Notes: generated by a model not told the origin, from the sequence alone. A stretch of DNA of 64,000 nucleotides from Myxococcus stipitatus (GCF_037414475.1 NZ_CP147913.1:2852001-2916000); one strand, 5' to 3'; shown: positions 17,800 to 26,787, counted from the first letter of the stretch. Translations and numbers: made by a program.

Positions 17800-18789
17800 T
17801 CAGTCCTCCACGCCCCACAGGTCCACGGTGCCATCGCTGCGGCCCCGTGCAACCACGCGCCCGTCCGGAGAGAAGAGCGCGTTGCTCGCGTGAAGGTCGT
17901 CACCGTCACTGAAGTGGAACAGCATCTCGCCCGTGTCGAAGCGGTGGAGGCCAAAGCCACTCCCCCAAGATGCCGCGAGCAAGTCGCCGCGCGGACTGAA
18001 GCTCAGATTGCTCGCGGAGACATCAAGACCCGGGAGCACCTTCACGACGCGGCGCTCCCTCAGGTCCACGACGGTGACCTCATTCGTGTTGCCGCCCACG
18101 ACGAGCAGCGGCTCCGTCGGATGGAATGCGAGGCTCCACGCGATAGGAGCGTCGATGGACAGCGCGGCCGGCTGGGCTCCTTCACGGACCTCCCAGAGCC
18201 AGACGTTCTCCGGGCGTCTGTCATCCGCGAAGAAGGTCATCGCCGCGAAGCGACCATCCGGAGAGAGCGCACACGACGACATGGAGACGCCCATCTCCAT
18301 CGGAGCGAGCTCACACAGCGGCCGCCAGGCCTTCAAGTCCCACACCGTGGGGGCATCACCCTCCAGCGGAATCAGCAGCAACCACTCGCCACCTCGAGAC
18401 ATGGAGAGCCGAGTGACAGCATTGGACAGGTGCTGCTCGCGCTCGAGCGTCCCGTCCTTCGTGGACAGAGACACCAACCTCGGCCGCCACAGCCCCGCGG
18501 GCGAGAGGTTCGCGGGGCCTACGGAGACGATGTGCTCCGCGTCGGGAAGCACCGCGGCCTCCACCTCGAACTTCGGCTCGTGGGTCCGCGCCGGACCCGC
18601 CGGTTGACTCCCCACGTCCCACCACCGCAACGGCGTGCCCCCCGCTCCCAGCGCGAGGACCACGTCGCCCTTCGGGTCGAAGGCGAGCTTCTGGCCCGAG
18701 ATGTGGGTCTTCAGCTCGGGCCCGAGCCGCCCGACCCGAGTCAACCGCGAGGCATTGGACGGAGTGATGACAGGACGTGAGGAAGTCAT
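17800..18789 (-). CDS. WD40-like beta-propeller protein
   Basis: A 329-residue protein of WD40-type blades with repeats such as LAFDPKGDVVLALGAGGTPLRWWD, CALSPDGRFAAMTFF, LSFSPRGDLLAASWGSGFGLHRFD and a last blade NALFSPDGRVVARGRSDGTVDLWG. No signal peptide is present, so it is likely cytoplasmic and acts as a protein-binding platform. It starts 9 bases after the stop of protein E, so it is probably transcribed with the exported-protein cluster. If that cluster is a toxin system, this is the only non-exported product of the unit, but an immunity role is speculation. Confidence 0.85.
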   Translation of the reverse strand: MTSSRPVITPSNASRLTRVGRLGPELKTHISGQKLAFDPKGDVVLALGAGGTPLRWWDVGSQPAGPARTHEPKFEVEAAVLPDAEHIVSVGPANLSPAGLWRPRLVSLSTKDGTLEREQHLSNAVTRLSMSRGGEWLLLIPLEGDAPTVWDLKAWRPLCELAPMEMGVSMSSCALSPDGRFAAMTFFADDRRPENVWLWEVREGAQPAALSIDAPIAWSLAFHPTEPLLVVGGNTNEVTVVDLRERRVVKVLPGLDVSASNLSFSPRGDLLAASWGSGFGLHRFDTGEMLFHFSDGDDLHASNALFSPDGRVVARGRSDGTVDLWGVED

Positions 18790-18798
18790 GCGTGCGCT

Positions 18799-19656
18799 CT
18801 AGAAGCAGGTGCCGGTGCTCTGGTCCACGACACACTCCGGCAGGATGACGCGGCCATCCATGATGTCGAGCTCCAGGTGGTAGTTCTTGTAGTACTCGGC
18901 ATCAAGGTTCGACACGGGCGTGGGGACGGAACCCGCCCGCAGCTCCAGACGGACCATGGACAGGGGCTGCACCATGGCCTCGGCCTCGTACACGTAATAC
19001 GTGGTGGTGTGCTCCGTCACGTCGTGAATCACCTGCGTCGCGAGGTCCACCCACACGTTGCTCGCGTTGAGCTGCTGCAGCGCGAGAATGGCCGTCATCG
19101 GCTGGTACGGCATGTTCGACGGCACCCAGGGACGCAGCGAGTACGGACGCAGCTTCGCCTGGACGCGGACCTTCTTCGCCGTCTGGTGGGCGAAGAACGC
19201 CGGGACCTGCATGAACACGTGGCCGCTCTTCGACGTCATCAGCGGCGCCGTGTAGAGGCCCGTCCCCCACTTCAGCGGGTCCGTGGGGCAGCGCAGCTCA
19301 TTGGAGCGGAAGCCGCTGAGCATCCGCTCGTCGCTCCATCGCCAGCGCTGGCGCGGGCAGCCGTTGTACGGGTCCAGGGGACACGGGTCGCTGGCCGTGA
19401 GCTGGAACGTGTCACGCGTCGTCGGCGGCGGCAGCGACGGCGCATCACACGCGATGGGATTGCTACTGGACGTGTCCACAGTGACACACGTGCTGGAGCC
19501 GATGGGGCGGTCCGACCAACTGCACATGTCGATGGACACCTCGCGCTGATACTGGAAGCTGAAGGCCGAGGTCTCCTGGGCCGCCACCGGGGAGGACGTC
19601 ATGAGCAGCCCCAGCGCGGCGAGCGCGGGGGTGAGGACATGCTTGAGGTTCTTCAT
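18799..19656 (-). CDS. Secreted Cys-rich protein E (paralog of A)
   Basis: A 285-residue protein with a signal peptide (LAALGLLMTSSPVAAQ). The mature part has many Cys in a fixed pattern: IDMCSWSDRP, NPIACDAPS, DPCPLDPYNGCPRQRWRW, ELRCPTDPLKWGTGLYTAPL and a C-terminal ILPECVVDQSTGTCF. The same pattern and wording recur in protein A at 24666-25598, so the two are paralogs at the two ends of the cluster. Disulfides point to an extracellular or cell-surface site. I do not recognise the family. It follows the pretoxin protein D by 62 bases. Confidence 0.85.
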   Translation of the reverse strand: MKNLKHVLTPALAALGLLMTSSPVAAQETSAFSFQYQREVSIDMCSWSDRPIGSSTCVTVDTSSSNPIACDAPSLPPPTTRDTFQLTASDPCPLDPYNGCPRQRWRWSDERMLSGFRSNELRCPTDPLKWGTGLYTAPLMTSKSGHVFMQVPAFFAHQTAKKVRVQAKLRPYSLRPWVPSNMPYQPMTAILALQQLNASNVWVDLATQVIHDVTEHTTTYYVYEAEAMVQPLSMVRLELRAGSVPTPVSNLDAEYYKNYHLELDIMDGRVILPECVVDQSTGTCF

Positions 19657-19718
19657 GAGATGAATGGGTCCTGCCGGGCCCGGAGTGGGCCCGGCGAATG
19701 GGTTGGCTGAAACGGTGA

Positions 19719-22103
19719 CTACGGGAGAGGCGTCAGGTCCATGTGGGACGCGTCCGCCCAGATCTGCTCCAGCATCGCGCGCTCGGCGGCATCCAGGTCT
19801 CGGGCACCGAGGTTCTTCGACTTGGCCATCATCGCCTCGCGGAACCACTTGTTGAAGCCCGCCCGGGCCTCCTTCTGCCCCTGCGGCACCAACACGTTGG
19901 AGTCCGTCACCTTGCAGGCGATGTCCGCGTCCGCCCACTGGCCGGGCGTGTGCGAAATCTCCTTCTTGAGATGCGGCCGTGGCCGTCCACCCGTGCCATT
20001 GGGAGCAATGCGGATGATGGAGCCATCCGCGTGTGCCCAGACCTCCTGGACGGTGTCGGAGGTCTTCATGACGAAGCCCTTCTGCGGCAGCACCGTCCGG
20101 ACCTCGTCCAGATACATGCCCTTCATCGGCGGCAGGTTCCGCACCGCGGCGCCGAAGTTCTTCGTGAAGACGGTGTCGCGAACCTGCGGGCTCCACAGGG
20201 CGCCGAAGATGTCCAGGCCCACGACCTTCCGCATCGACTCACCACCCACCGTCGAGGCGAACTTCGTGACGAACACGTCTCCGTAGACATCCGCCAGGTG
20301 CTTGATTTGAGCACCGGTGAGGTCGCCCAGGTGGGCGATGGCGTTGTCACCCAGCCGGGTGCGCAGCATCCGAGCCTCCGCCGCGCCCAGGTCCAACAGC
20401 AGGTTGTCGATGGTCTTGGCGACGCGGGCCCCCACGGGTGCCACCGCCATGACTCCGTGCCAGAAGGCCCCGCTGCCGATGACCACTCCCAGCCCGGAGG
20501 CGATGCGCTCCTCCGTCGACAGCTCCTCGCCACCCGGCATGCAGAACTTCTTGCCCGTCACGGCCTCGCACAGATCGAGCACGTCGCCCACGGGGGTGAA
20601 GCCCACGGCCACGCGGGAAATCTCGACGGCGGCGGTGGCCGCGGAGTTCACCATCTGCGAGAGCTCGACGAGCCTTTCGAAGCCCCAGTCCACGCTGAAG
20701 ATGGCGGCGGCCGCGCCCTGGAGCATCGCGTTGATGGTGTCCAGGAGCATCCGCTCCTCGGGCGTCATGTTCGCGTCCCATCCGGCCAGCGCGTCCTTGA
20801 GCGCGGTCGCGGACTGAGGCGTGTGGGCCATGAGCACCGTGTCCAGCCGCTCGCGAATCTCCAGCGGGATGGGGCTGTCGAGGAACCAGCCGGACTCGTC
20901 CATGAAGTTGAGGACGTACGAGGCCACGCTCTGACGCGCGTTGAGGAACGCGGCCCACTCCTGCGTGGACACGGCCGCGCGCGCCTCCAGCGAGCGCTGC
21001 ATCGCGGCCACGTTGGTGCGCCAACCGCGCACCGTGCTCAGGAACCCCCGCCGGTCCTGCGCGGTGCCCGTCCCCATCTGCTGCTCCAGGCGCGAAATCA
21101 CCTGCTGGGCGAAGGCCGCGTACGGGTCATGCTCCGGGTCGAAGTCGTCGTTGGGGACAACCTCCGGAATCGTCACGTCCGGAACCTCGTCCAGGCCGTT
21201 GCCCGTCTCGAAGCTGTCGGGCGAGTTCAGGTCATGCCCCGCCTGGGCCACGGCGGCCTCGATGAGCGACACGGCCTCGTCCACGTGAAGGCCCAGCTCC
21301 GTGGTGATGCGCGCAATCTCCGCGCGCAGCTGCGTCACGTTCTTCTTCAGGTCCGCTACCAGGTTCACCAGTGCGTTGCGCGTCCCCGACGGCAGGTCCG
21401 AATAACGCTTCAGCAGCGCATCCAACTCCGCGGCGGTCAGCTCGTCGAAGCCCTTCTGGAGCAACGTCTCCAGCTCCGCCTGGAGGCTGTCGAGCCGCGC
21501 CTGCCGCGCCTGCATGTCCGCGATGCTCGTCGCGTTTCCGAGAATCTTGTTCCGGTCCTCGGAGATGGCTCGCTCCATCTCCGCGATGCGGTCCGCCAGG
21601 CCCGGGTTGAGCTCGCGCAGCGAGAAGTTCACGTTCGTGGCGCCCGTGAACGACGTGCCCTGCCGGTTGACGGAGAACAGCTGCATGGGCGTCTGTCCGG
21701 GACGCGCGAGCCGGACGAGTTCCGTCGTGTACGTCTGCGAGTCCCCTCCCACCGTGGTGATGCCGAAGTAGAAGGAGTTCACCCCCGGCCTCAACAAGAC
21801 CGAGTCGAACGGCGCGTGGAACATGTTGTAGCGGTCCCCGTTCTGCGCCACCTGCAGCCGGTTGGGGACCGTGTACGTCGGCAGGGGGATGACGTTGACG
21901 TCGAAGATGGGGATGCCTTCGCGCACGATGGTCGCGTTGTTGTTGCTCCCCTTGGAGCCGATATACGAGACGGTCTCCCAGACGATGTCGTACGTGTCCG
22001 CCCACGCCGGGCGCGCGCACAGCAGCGCGAGCAGGAGGGCCAGGATGCCGCGCGGAGCCCTGAAGCCCCGAGCACTCGAGAAGAAGTTCGGTCGGTTTCT
22101 CAT
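19719..22103 (-). CDS. Large exported pretoxin-domain protein D
   Basis: About 794 residues. An N-terminal signal peptide (ILALLLALLCARPAWA) is followed by a beta-rich region to about 155, then a helical coiled coil to about 290 (RIAEMERAISEDRNKILGNA, DLKKNVTQLRAEIARITTEL). A segment near residues 495-545 reads VGDVLDLCEAVTGKKFC and STEERIASGLGVVIGSG and matches the PT-TG pretoxin pattern that precedes toxin domains in polymorphic toxins. The last 190 residues (EVWAHADGSIIRIAPNG, RPRPHLKKEISHTPGQW, FNKWFREAMM) form a compact unit of unknown type, the candidate toxin. GTG at 22115 overlapping the C stop is an alternative start. No immunity gene is evident. Confidence 0.85.
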   Translation of the reverse strand: MRNRPNFFSSARGFRAPRGILALLLALLCARPAWADTYDIVWETVSYIGSKGSNNNATIVREGIPIFDVNVIPLPTYTVPNRLQVAQNGDRYNMFHAPFDSVLLRPGVNSFYFGITTVGGDSQTYTTELVRLARPGQTPMQLFSVNRQGTSFTGATNVNFSLRELNPGLADRIAEMERAISEDRNKILGNATSIADMQARQARLDSLQAELETLLQKGFDELTAAELDALLKRYSDLPSGTRNALVNLVADLKKNVTQLRAEIARITTELGLHVDEAVSLIEAAVAQAGHDLNSPDSFETGNGLDEVPDVTIPEVVPNDDFDPEHDPYAAFAQQVISRLEQQMGTGTAQDRRGFLSTVRGWRTNVAAMQRSLEARAAVSTQEWAAFLNARQSVASYVLNFMDESGWFLDSPIPLEIRERLDTVLMAHTPQSATALKDALAGWDANMTPEERMLLDTINAMLQGAAAAIFSVDWGFERLVELSQMVNSAATAAVEISRVAVGFTPVGDVLDLCEAVTGKKFCMPGGEELSTEERIASGLGVVIGSGAFWHGVMAVAPVGARVAKTIDNLLLDLGAAEARMLRTRLGDNAIAHLGDLTGAQIKHLADVYGDVFVTKFASTVGGESMRKVVGLDIFGALWSPQVRDTVFTKNFGAAVRNLPPMKGMYLDEVRTVLPQKGFVMKTSDTVQEVWAHADGSIIRIAPNGTGGRPRPHLKKEISHTPGQWADADIACKVTDSNVLVPQGQKEARAGFNKWFREAMMAKSKNLGARDLDAAERAMLEQIWADASHMDLTPLP

Positions 22104-22111
22104 GTCGGGCC

Positions 22112-23626
22112 TCACAGTCCGTCGGACTTGCGCAGCGCGGCGTCATGCACCGTCGCGGCGTCCTTGAGCTGACCCGCGGCCAGCTTCGCTTCCACCTCCA
22201 GCAGCATCGCCGCGGGCACCGTGCCCGCGTTGCGCATCATCGCCACGTTGAGCCGCAGCGTTCCCGGCAGGGTGGACGTCATCCACGTGCGCACCCGGGA
22301 GAAGTCCCGGCGCATCGCCACGCACCCCGTCTCCCTCCACGAGCGCTGTCCCGCCGCGGGCGGCGCGCACGCGGGCTCGAACTGCAGATAGGACTCCATC
22401 TGGTCGAACTTCTCGGACATGAACGACAGCTTCAGCACCGCGCTCTTCGGCGCCACCTTCCACAGCTGGAGGCTGCGAGCGGTGACGTCATCCAGGAAGC
22501 GCTGCGACGCGGTGAGGAAGGCGGCGTCCGCCGTCGCCTGACGGGTGGCCGCGTCCGCCTCCAGGCTGATGAGCGCGTCGCGGCGCTGTTTCATGCCTTC
22601 CAACAGGCGGTCCACCGCGGTGAGGACCTTGCGTCTGCGCGAGTCGCAGTAGCCCTCGATACCGCCGAGCATCTCCATCTCCCCGTCGACGAGGTCCCCC
22701 ATGACCAGTCCGCGCTGCGCGATGAACGCCTTGTCGTTCAGCAGACTCGCCACATAGTCCTCCTGAATCCGCCCCAGCTGCATGCGCAGCCGGACCGCAT
22801 CCATCGCCAACGCGCTGGCCGCGCCGCTCTCCTGGTGGGACAGGGCCACCGCGTCGAGCTGCACCGTCACCAGCCCCTGGAGGTTCGCCGCGGAGCCCTG
22901 GGCAGCCAGCGTCCGCAGCGAGGCCGTCGTCGCGGCTTCCGTCGCCTTGAACGCGGCGAAGCGGTTCGCGAGCGCCACCACCTCCGGCACGAGCACATCG
23001 AGTTCAGCGCGCGCCCTGGAGACAGTCGCCTCCACCCTCACCATGCCCGCCTTCACCTCGGCCTCTTCCACCACGACCGGGTCGCCGTACTCGCGCGCCT
23101 TCGCCTTCACCGTCGACTCAGCGGAGTCGATCATCGTCTTGATGCGGTTCGACACCGCCGCCAGCTCTCGCTCCTGGGCCCTGACAAGCCCACGCGTGCT
23201 ATCGCGCATGCCTTCCAGGGTCACCTTGAGCGTGTCGGCGCTCTTGTTGTTGTTCTTCAGGAAGGCCAGCACGTTCTGCTGCCCATCCAGCCACGTCACC
23301 ATCTCCGCATGCGTGGCGTTCTCTTCCGGGACGGCCACCGACATCATGATGGGCTGAAAGCGGCACGTCATGTCCGTGCCGCAAATGCCCCCCAGCCGAC
23401 TGAAGACGGCGTCATAGGGAACCTGGGGGCTCTGGTTGAATTCGACGCACTCGAGAAGGTGGTGCCTGTCGACGAACGCGCAGTAGCGCGGCCAGTACGC
23501 GGAGCGCTGGTCCTGTGTCGCCAAGGGTTCCGGTTCCTTGAGCTCGGCCGTGGGCCCGCATCCCAGGGACAGCAGGGTCGCCATCACGGCGCCTCGCAGC
23601 GCCGTCTGTGGTTTGAATCGCTTCAT
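22112..23626 (-). CDS. Coiled-coil lipoprotein C
   Basis: A 504-residue protein with lipobox LLSLGCGP, so probably a lipoprotein. After a Cys-containing N-terminal part (RYCAFVDRHHLLECVEF, GGICGTDMTCRF) comes a long helical region from about residue 115 to 400 rich in Ala, Glu, Arg and Leu with heptad-like spacing (RAQERELAAVSNRIKTMIDS, VSRARAELDVLVPEVVALAN). Its stop overlaps the GTG alternative start of D. It has no recognised domain. Long membrane-tethered helices next to a secreted pretoxin protein would fit a delivery, pore or display partner; this is inference from layout. Confidence 0.83.
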   Translation of the reverse strand: MKRFKPQTALRGAVMATLLSLGCGPTAELKEPEPLATQDQRSAYWPRYCAFVDRHHLLECVEFNQSPQVPYDAVFSRLGGICGTDMTCRFQPIMMSVAVPEENATHAEMVTWLDGQQNVLAFLKNNNKSADTLKVTLEGMRDSTRGLVRAQERELAAVSNRIKTMIDSAESTVKAKAREYGDPVVVEEAEVKAGMVRVEATVSRARAELDVLVPEVVALANRFAAFKATEAATTASLRTLAAQGSAANLQGLVTVQLDAVALSHQESGAASALAMDAVRLRMQLGRIQEDYVASLLNDKAFIAQRGLVMGDLVDGEMEMLGGIEGYCDSRRRKVLTAVDRLLEGMKQRRDALISLEADAATRQATADAAFLTASQRFLDDVTARSLQLWKVAPKSAVLKLSFMSEKFDQMESYLQFEPACAPPAAGQRSWRETGCVAMRRDFSRVRTWMTSTLPGTLRLNVAMMRNAGTVPAAMLLEVEAKLAAGQLKDAATVHDAALRKSDGL

Positions 23627-23663
23627 GCTCTGTATCTCCTGAAGAAAGTCGTGAGCCGGGCCG

Positions 23664-24623
23664 CTACGGCAGCCACGGGTCCAGCTGCGCCAGGGCCAGC
23701 ACCTTCTTGTTCTGGAGCCGGACGACCTCGCCCTGCGCGGCCGCGTAGAGCTGCGCGTAGTCGGGCGGGTTCTGCGTCTGCCGGGCGATGATGGCGTTGA
23801 GGCGCGCGAGCACCTCCGTGGCGTCCGCGCCCAGGTGGTCCTCGAGCGTCATCACCGTGCCGTCCGGCCGCTGCCAGTCCTCCGGCTGCCCCAGCACCCA
23901 GAGGTCCCCATGCAGCCGCAGCAGCGCCAGGCGCTCCTCGAAGGACAGGTCACCGCAGTTGAGAATCATCGACTCCAGGGCGGGCCCCGCCTCGAGGGCC
24001 GCCGCGCGCATCTCCTGCATCGTCTCGTTGGACAGCTCGACGCGGAAATGGTCCGCCAGGCTGCGCATGAGCGAGTACGCGCGCTGGTAGAGCATCAGCT
24101 CCTCCATGCGCGAGGCGTGGTTCGTCGCGGCGGTGAGCTCCGCGTCGATGGCGCCGAGGACAGCCTGGGCCTCCGCCGTGTTGGACACGTCCACCTCGTT
24201 CCAGCGCACCTCCAGCTTGATGTTGCAGGTGCCATCCAGGACCGCAGAGGGCGTCCAGGTGGAGTTGTCGCTGAGCACGAACGTGCTCACCGGCGCGCCC
24301 CCCGCGCCCCGCAGCATCACCTCCGTGTTGCGCAGATAGGGGATGACCACCGTCGCCGCGCCAGCGGCCTCCGCCTTCGCCTCGAGCGGATACTGGGTGG
24401 AGCAGTTTCCGGTCACCACGGAGCGCAGCGACGTGCGCAGGGGCACCGCGGTCTCCGTCGTGGGCGTGATGAACGTGCGCGGGGTCAGCTGACAGTTCAT
24501 CAACCGGTTGAACCGCAGCTCACACCGTCCCGGCGAAATGATGTCGATGACATCCACGGCGTGGGCCTGCCCCGCCAGCAACAGGGCACACGTCGCCCCC
24601 GCGAACATGATTCGCTTCTTCAT
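23664..24623 (-). CDS. Secreted helical protein B
   Basis: A 319-residue protein with a clean signal peptide (residues 1-22, ending GQAHAVD). The first 140 residues are beta-rich with Cys (RCELRFNRLMNCQL, GNCSTQYPLEA, DGTCNIKLEVRW). The rest is helical (AELTAATNHASRMEELMLYQ, EVLARLNAIIARQTQNPPDY). A single further Cys lies in MILNCGDLSFEER. The last helices recall those of protein C in composition. I do not recognise the family. Spacing of 42 bases from A and 37 bases to C indicates one operon. Confidence 0.83.
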   Translation of the reverse strand: MKKRIMFAGATCALLLAGQAHAVDVIDIISPGRCELRFNRLMNCQLTPRTFITPTTETAVPLRTSLRSVVTGNCSTQYPLEAKAEAAGAATVVIPYLRNTEVMLRGAGGAPVSTFVLSDNSTWTPSAVLDGTCNIKLEVRWNEVDVSNTAEAQAVLGAIDAELTAATNHASRMEELMLYQRAYSLMRSLADHFRVELSNETMQEMRAAALEAGPALESMILNCGDLSFEERLALLRLHGDLWVLGQPEDWQRPDGTVMTLEDHLGADATEVLARLNAIIARQTQNPPDYAQLYAAAQGEVVRLQNKKVLALAQLDPWLP

Positions 24624-24665
24624 GACTTCTCCTGATGAATGAGGGTGTTTGAAAAGACGTCCGGC

Positions 24666-25598
24666 TCAGAGACAGAAGCCTGGGCGGGACTGGTCCGGGA
24701 TGCAGTCCGGCAGGATGAGCCGCGCCTCGATGAGGTCCGCGATGAGGTGGTAGTTCATCCAGATGTTGTTCTCGTCGGCCACCCGCAGCGACGGCAGCGT
24801 GTTGGCGCGCAGCTCCACGCGCACGGGCGTGTAGGGCTGAACGGTCGCCTCCAGCTCGAACATCTCGTACGCGGTCGTCGGCCCATAGACAGGCGCGGGC
24901 AGCACACGCGTCGCGACATCGCGCCAGACGTTGTCCGACCCCTGCGTCTGGAGCGCGAGCGTCGCGGACATGTTGACGTTCGGCAGCCCGCTGGGACTGT
25001 AGGGCGTGTTCGCGTAGAGCATCACCTTCACCTGCCCTCGCACCGTACGCGGCTGGCTGTGACTCAAGAACCCCGGGACGCGGAAGAAGACGTGGTTGGA
25101 GACCGTGGTCGCCAGCGGCTTGGTGAACAGCCCCGTGGACCAGTCCGCCGGGTTGCTGGGGCAATGAATGACAGACCAACCCCAGCCGCTCAGATAGCGC
25201 CCATCCGGCCAATGCCACTGCTGCGTCCGGCAGCCATTGATGCTGTCATAGGGACACGCCACGGTGGGCGACAGGTCGAACCAGTAGGTCGAAGGCGGTG
25301 ACGCCGTGGGCGCCGCACATGCGACGGCGTTCGCCCGGTTCCACGACCACTGACTGTCCGCCGCGTTCTGCGCCGTGCAGGTGCTGTTCGTCGGACGGTT
25401 CGACCAGTTGCACATGTCCAGGGCAATCTCCTGGACGTACTGCGAGCTCAGCGCGGTCAGCTCGGAGACCGGGACCTCCGGCGGCGCGAAGGCGAGGCCC
25501 TCGGAGGCCAGCGCCCCCATCGGAGAAAGCCCCAGGGCCAGCGCCCAGGACACACTTCGCCGGGACACAGAACGAAACAAAGATTGAACGCGAGACAT
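24666..25598 (-). CDS. Secreted Cys-rich protein A (paralog of E)
   Basis: A 310-residue protein with a signal peptide (VSWALALGLSPMGALA). Cys-bearing blocks LDMCNWSNRPTNSTC, VACPYDSINGCRTQQWHW, VIHCPSNPADWSTGLFTKPL and C-terminal LILPDCIPDQSRPGFCL align block for block with protein E. It is the first gene of the exported cluster; GGGGGAG lies in front of the ATG at 25598. The conserved Trp and Cys suggest a disulfide-stabilised beta domain that could bind sugars or another protein, but no known family is recognised. Confidence 0.84.
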   Translation of the reverse strand: MSRVQSLFRSVSRRSVSWALALGLSPMGALASEGLAFAPPEVPVSELTALSSQYVQEIALDMCNWSNRPTNSTCTAQNAADSQWSWNRANAVACAAPTASPPSTYWFDLSPTVACPYDSINGCRTQQWHWPDGRYLSGWGWSVIHCPSNPADWSTGLFTKPLATTVSNHVFFRVPGFLSHSQPRTVRGQVKVMLYANTPYSPSGLPNVNMSATLALQTQGSDNVWRDVATRVLPAPVYGPTTAYEMFELEATVQPYTPVRVELRANTLPSLRVADENNIWMNYHLIADLIEARLILPDCIPDQSRPGFCL

Positions 25599-25609
25599 GA
25601 CTCCCCCAT

Positions 25610-25627
25610 GGAGGGACGCATCCCTCC
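25610..25627 (-). promoter_or_regulatory. Leader hairpin before protein A
   Basis: GGAGGGA and TCCCTCC form a perfect 7-base stem with a 4-base loop, 11 bases upstream of the ATG of A and next to its GGGGGAG ribosome-binding site. It may tune translation or mark the end of the preceding transcript. The rest of the 157-base gap (25599-25755) shows no gene. Confidence 0.35.
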
Positions 25628-25755
25628 TGCACTCCTGCGCCTGGGCGGAAATGACGCCCTCAGGCGAGGCGGCCCCCAAGAGCCGCCCCCGATATACGGA
25701 GAAGTGCCCCAATCCTGGTCGTCACGAATCGCGAGCCGCGCGGCGGCCGGCCGCG

Positions 25756-26787
25756 TCACTCCCCCCAGGGAGAGGCCACGGGGCGCTTCACCTTGCACGG
25801 CGACAACGAGCGCCGCGTGAGCAGCAGCTCCTCTTCCGATGGACTGGTGAAGCGAATGGCGGTGGGCTTGGCCTTCGGCTTCGCGGGGTCATGGACGAAG
25901 AGCGAGGTCGGGTCGCGGCTCAGGATGAAGCGCAGCCCGGCGGCGTCATGCAGGCCTCCGAAGAACACGGTGCCCCCGTTCTTCAGCGACGCCGGGGAGA
26001 GCGCCCCCGAGGGCCGGTAGAACAGCAGCGACAGGTCCTCGGTGGCCCACTCGCACGGGTCCTTCTTTCCCTTGCGGTCCATCCACGTCACCGTGAAGTC
26101 GCTCACCGCGCCGCCGTCCTCCCAGGTGATGCCGATGCGCTCCCACAGCCGCGAGCACGCGGGGGGTTCGCACTCGCGCGCGGGGACGTACTCCATCACG
26201 TCCGGTGGCAGTCCCTCTGACTCCTTGCCCAGCTCGCGCTCGGTGGGCCTGCGCAGCTTGCAGCCCGTGGGCTCGTCCTTCTGCCGCAGCGCCACCGGCG
26301 TACCGGACAACCTGCCAGGCGGAAGGATGTCGCAGTCCGCTTGGATTTCCGCCATGAGGAACGTCTTGCGCTCGACGTCCGTCACGCCCTTGCGCACCGC
26401 CCACCACTGAATCGGCACCGCGCGGCACGCGGGCGCGTCGTTCTTGCCGAAGACCCACAGCGGGATGCTCGGGTCGGGCGCGCCCAGCTTGCGCACGTCC
26501 TCCTCCGCCACCAGCTTCGCGCCCTCGCGCTCGCGCTCGCGTCCCTTGAAGTAGGAGTCCTTGGCCTCCGGGATGACGGCCTGGTGCACGAGCCACCCCG
26601 AGCGCTCCAACCCCAGCTGCGAGCCCGAGGAGAAGGGCACCACGTCCGGGCGCTTCGGACAGCCTCGGTCCGGCTGCGGCGCCTCGATGATGACGGCGGA
26701 ACCATCATCCTGGGCCCTTGCCCCCAGGGGCACGACGAACAGCGACACACCCAGCACCAGCGAAGTCGACCGCTTCGAGAATCGCAT
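25756..26787 (-). CDS. Exported protein of unknown function
   Basis: A 343-residue protein with a signal peptide (LVLGVSLFVVPLGARAQ). The mature part has Cys-rich stretches (DRGCPKRPDVV, APACRAVPIQWW, ADCDILPPG, ARECEPPACSRLWERIG) and a C-terminal beta-rich half. GGAGG precedes the ATG at 26787. It ends 157 bases before the A-E cluster on the same strand, so it may be an upstream member of the same region, but the hairpin in the gap argues for a separate unit. No domain is recognised. Confidence 0.78.
   Translation of the reverse strand: MRFSKRSTSLVLGVSLFVVPLGARAQDDGSAVIIEAPQPDRGCPKRPDVVPFSSGSQLGLERSGWLVHQAVIPEAKDSYFKGREREREGAKLVAEEDVRKLGAPDPSIPLWVFGKNDAPACRAVPIQWWAVRKGVTDVERKTFLMAEIQADCDILPPGRLSGTPVALRQKDEPTGCKLRRPTERELGKESEGLPPDVMEYVPARECEPPACSRLWERIGITWEDGGAVSDFTVTWMDRKGKKDPCEWATEDLSLLFYRPSGALSPASLKNGGTVFFGGLHDAAGLRFILSRDPTSLFVHDPAKPKAKPTAIRFTSPSEEELLLTRRSLSPCKVKRPVASPWGE

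Noticed and set aside
19743-22172. Open frame of 809 codons on the plus strand opposite protein D
   Set aside because: Arg/His/Val-rich with no domain or signal; protein D on the minus strand has a signal peptide, coiled coil and pretoxin block.
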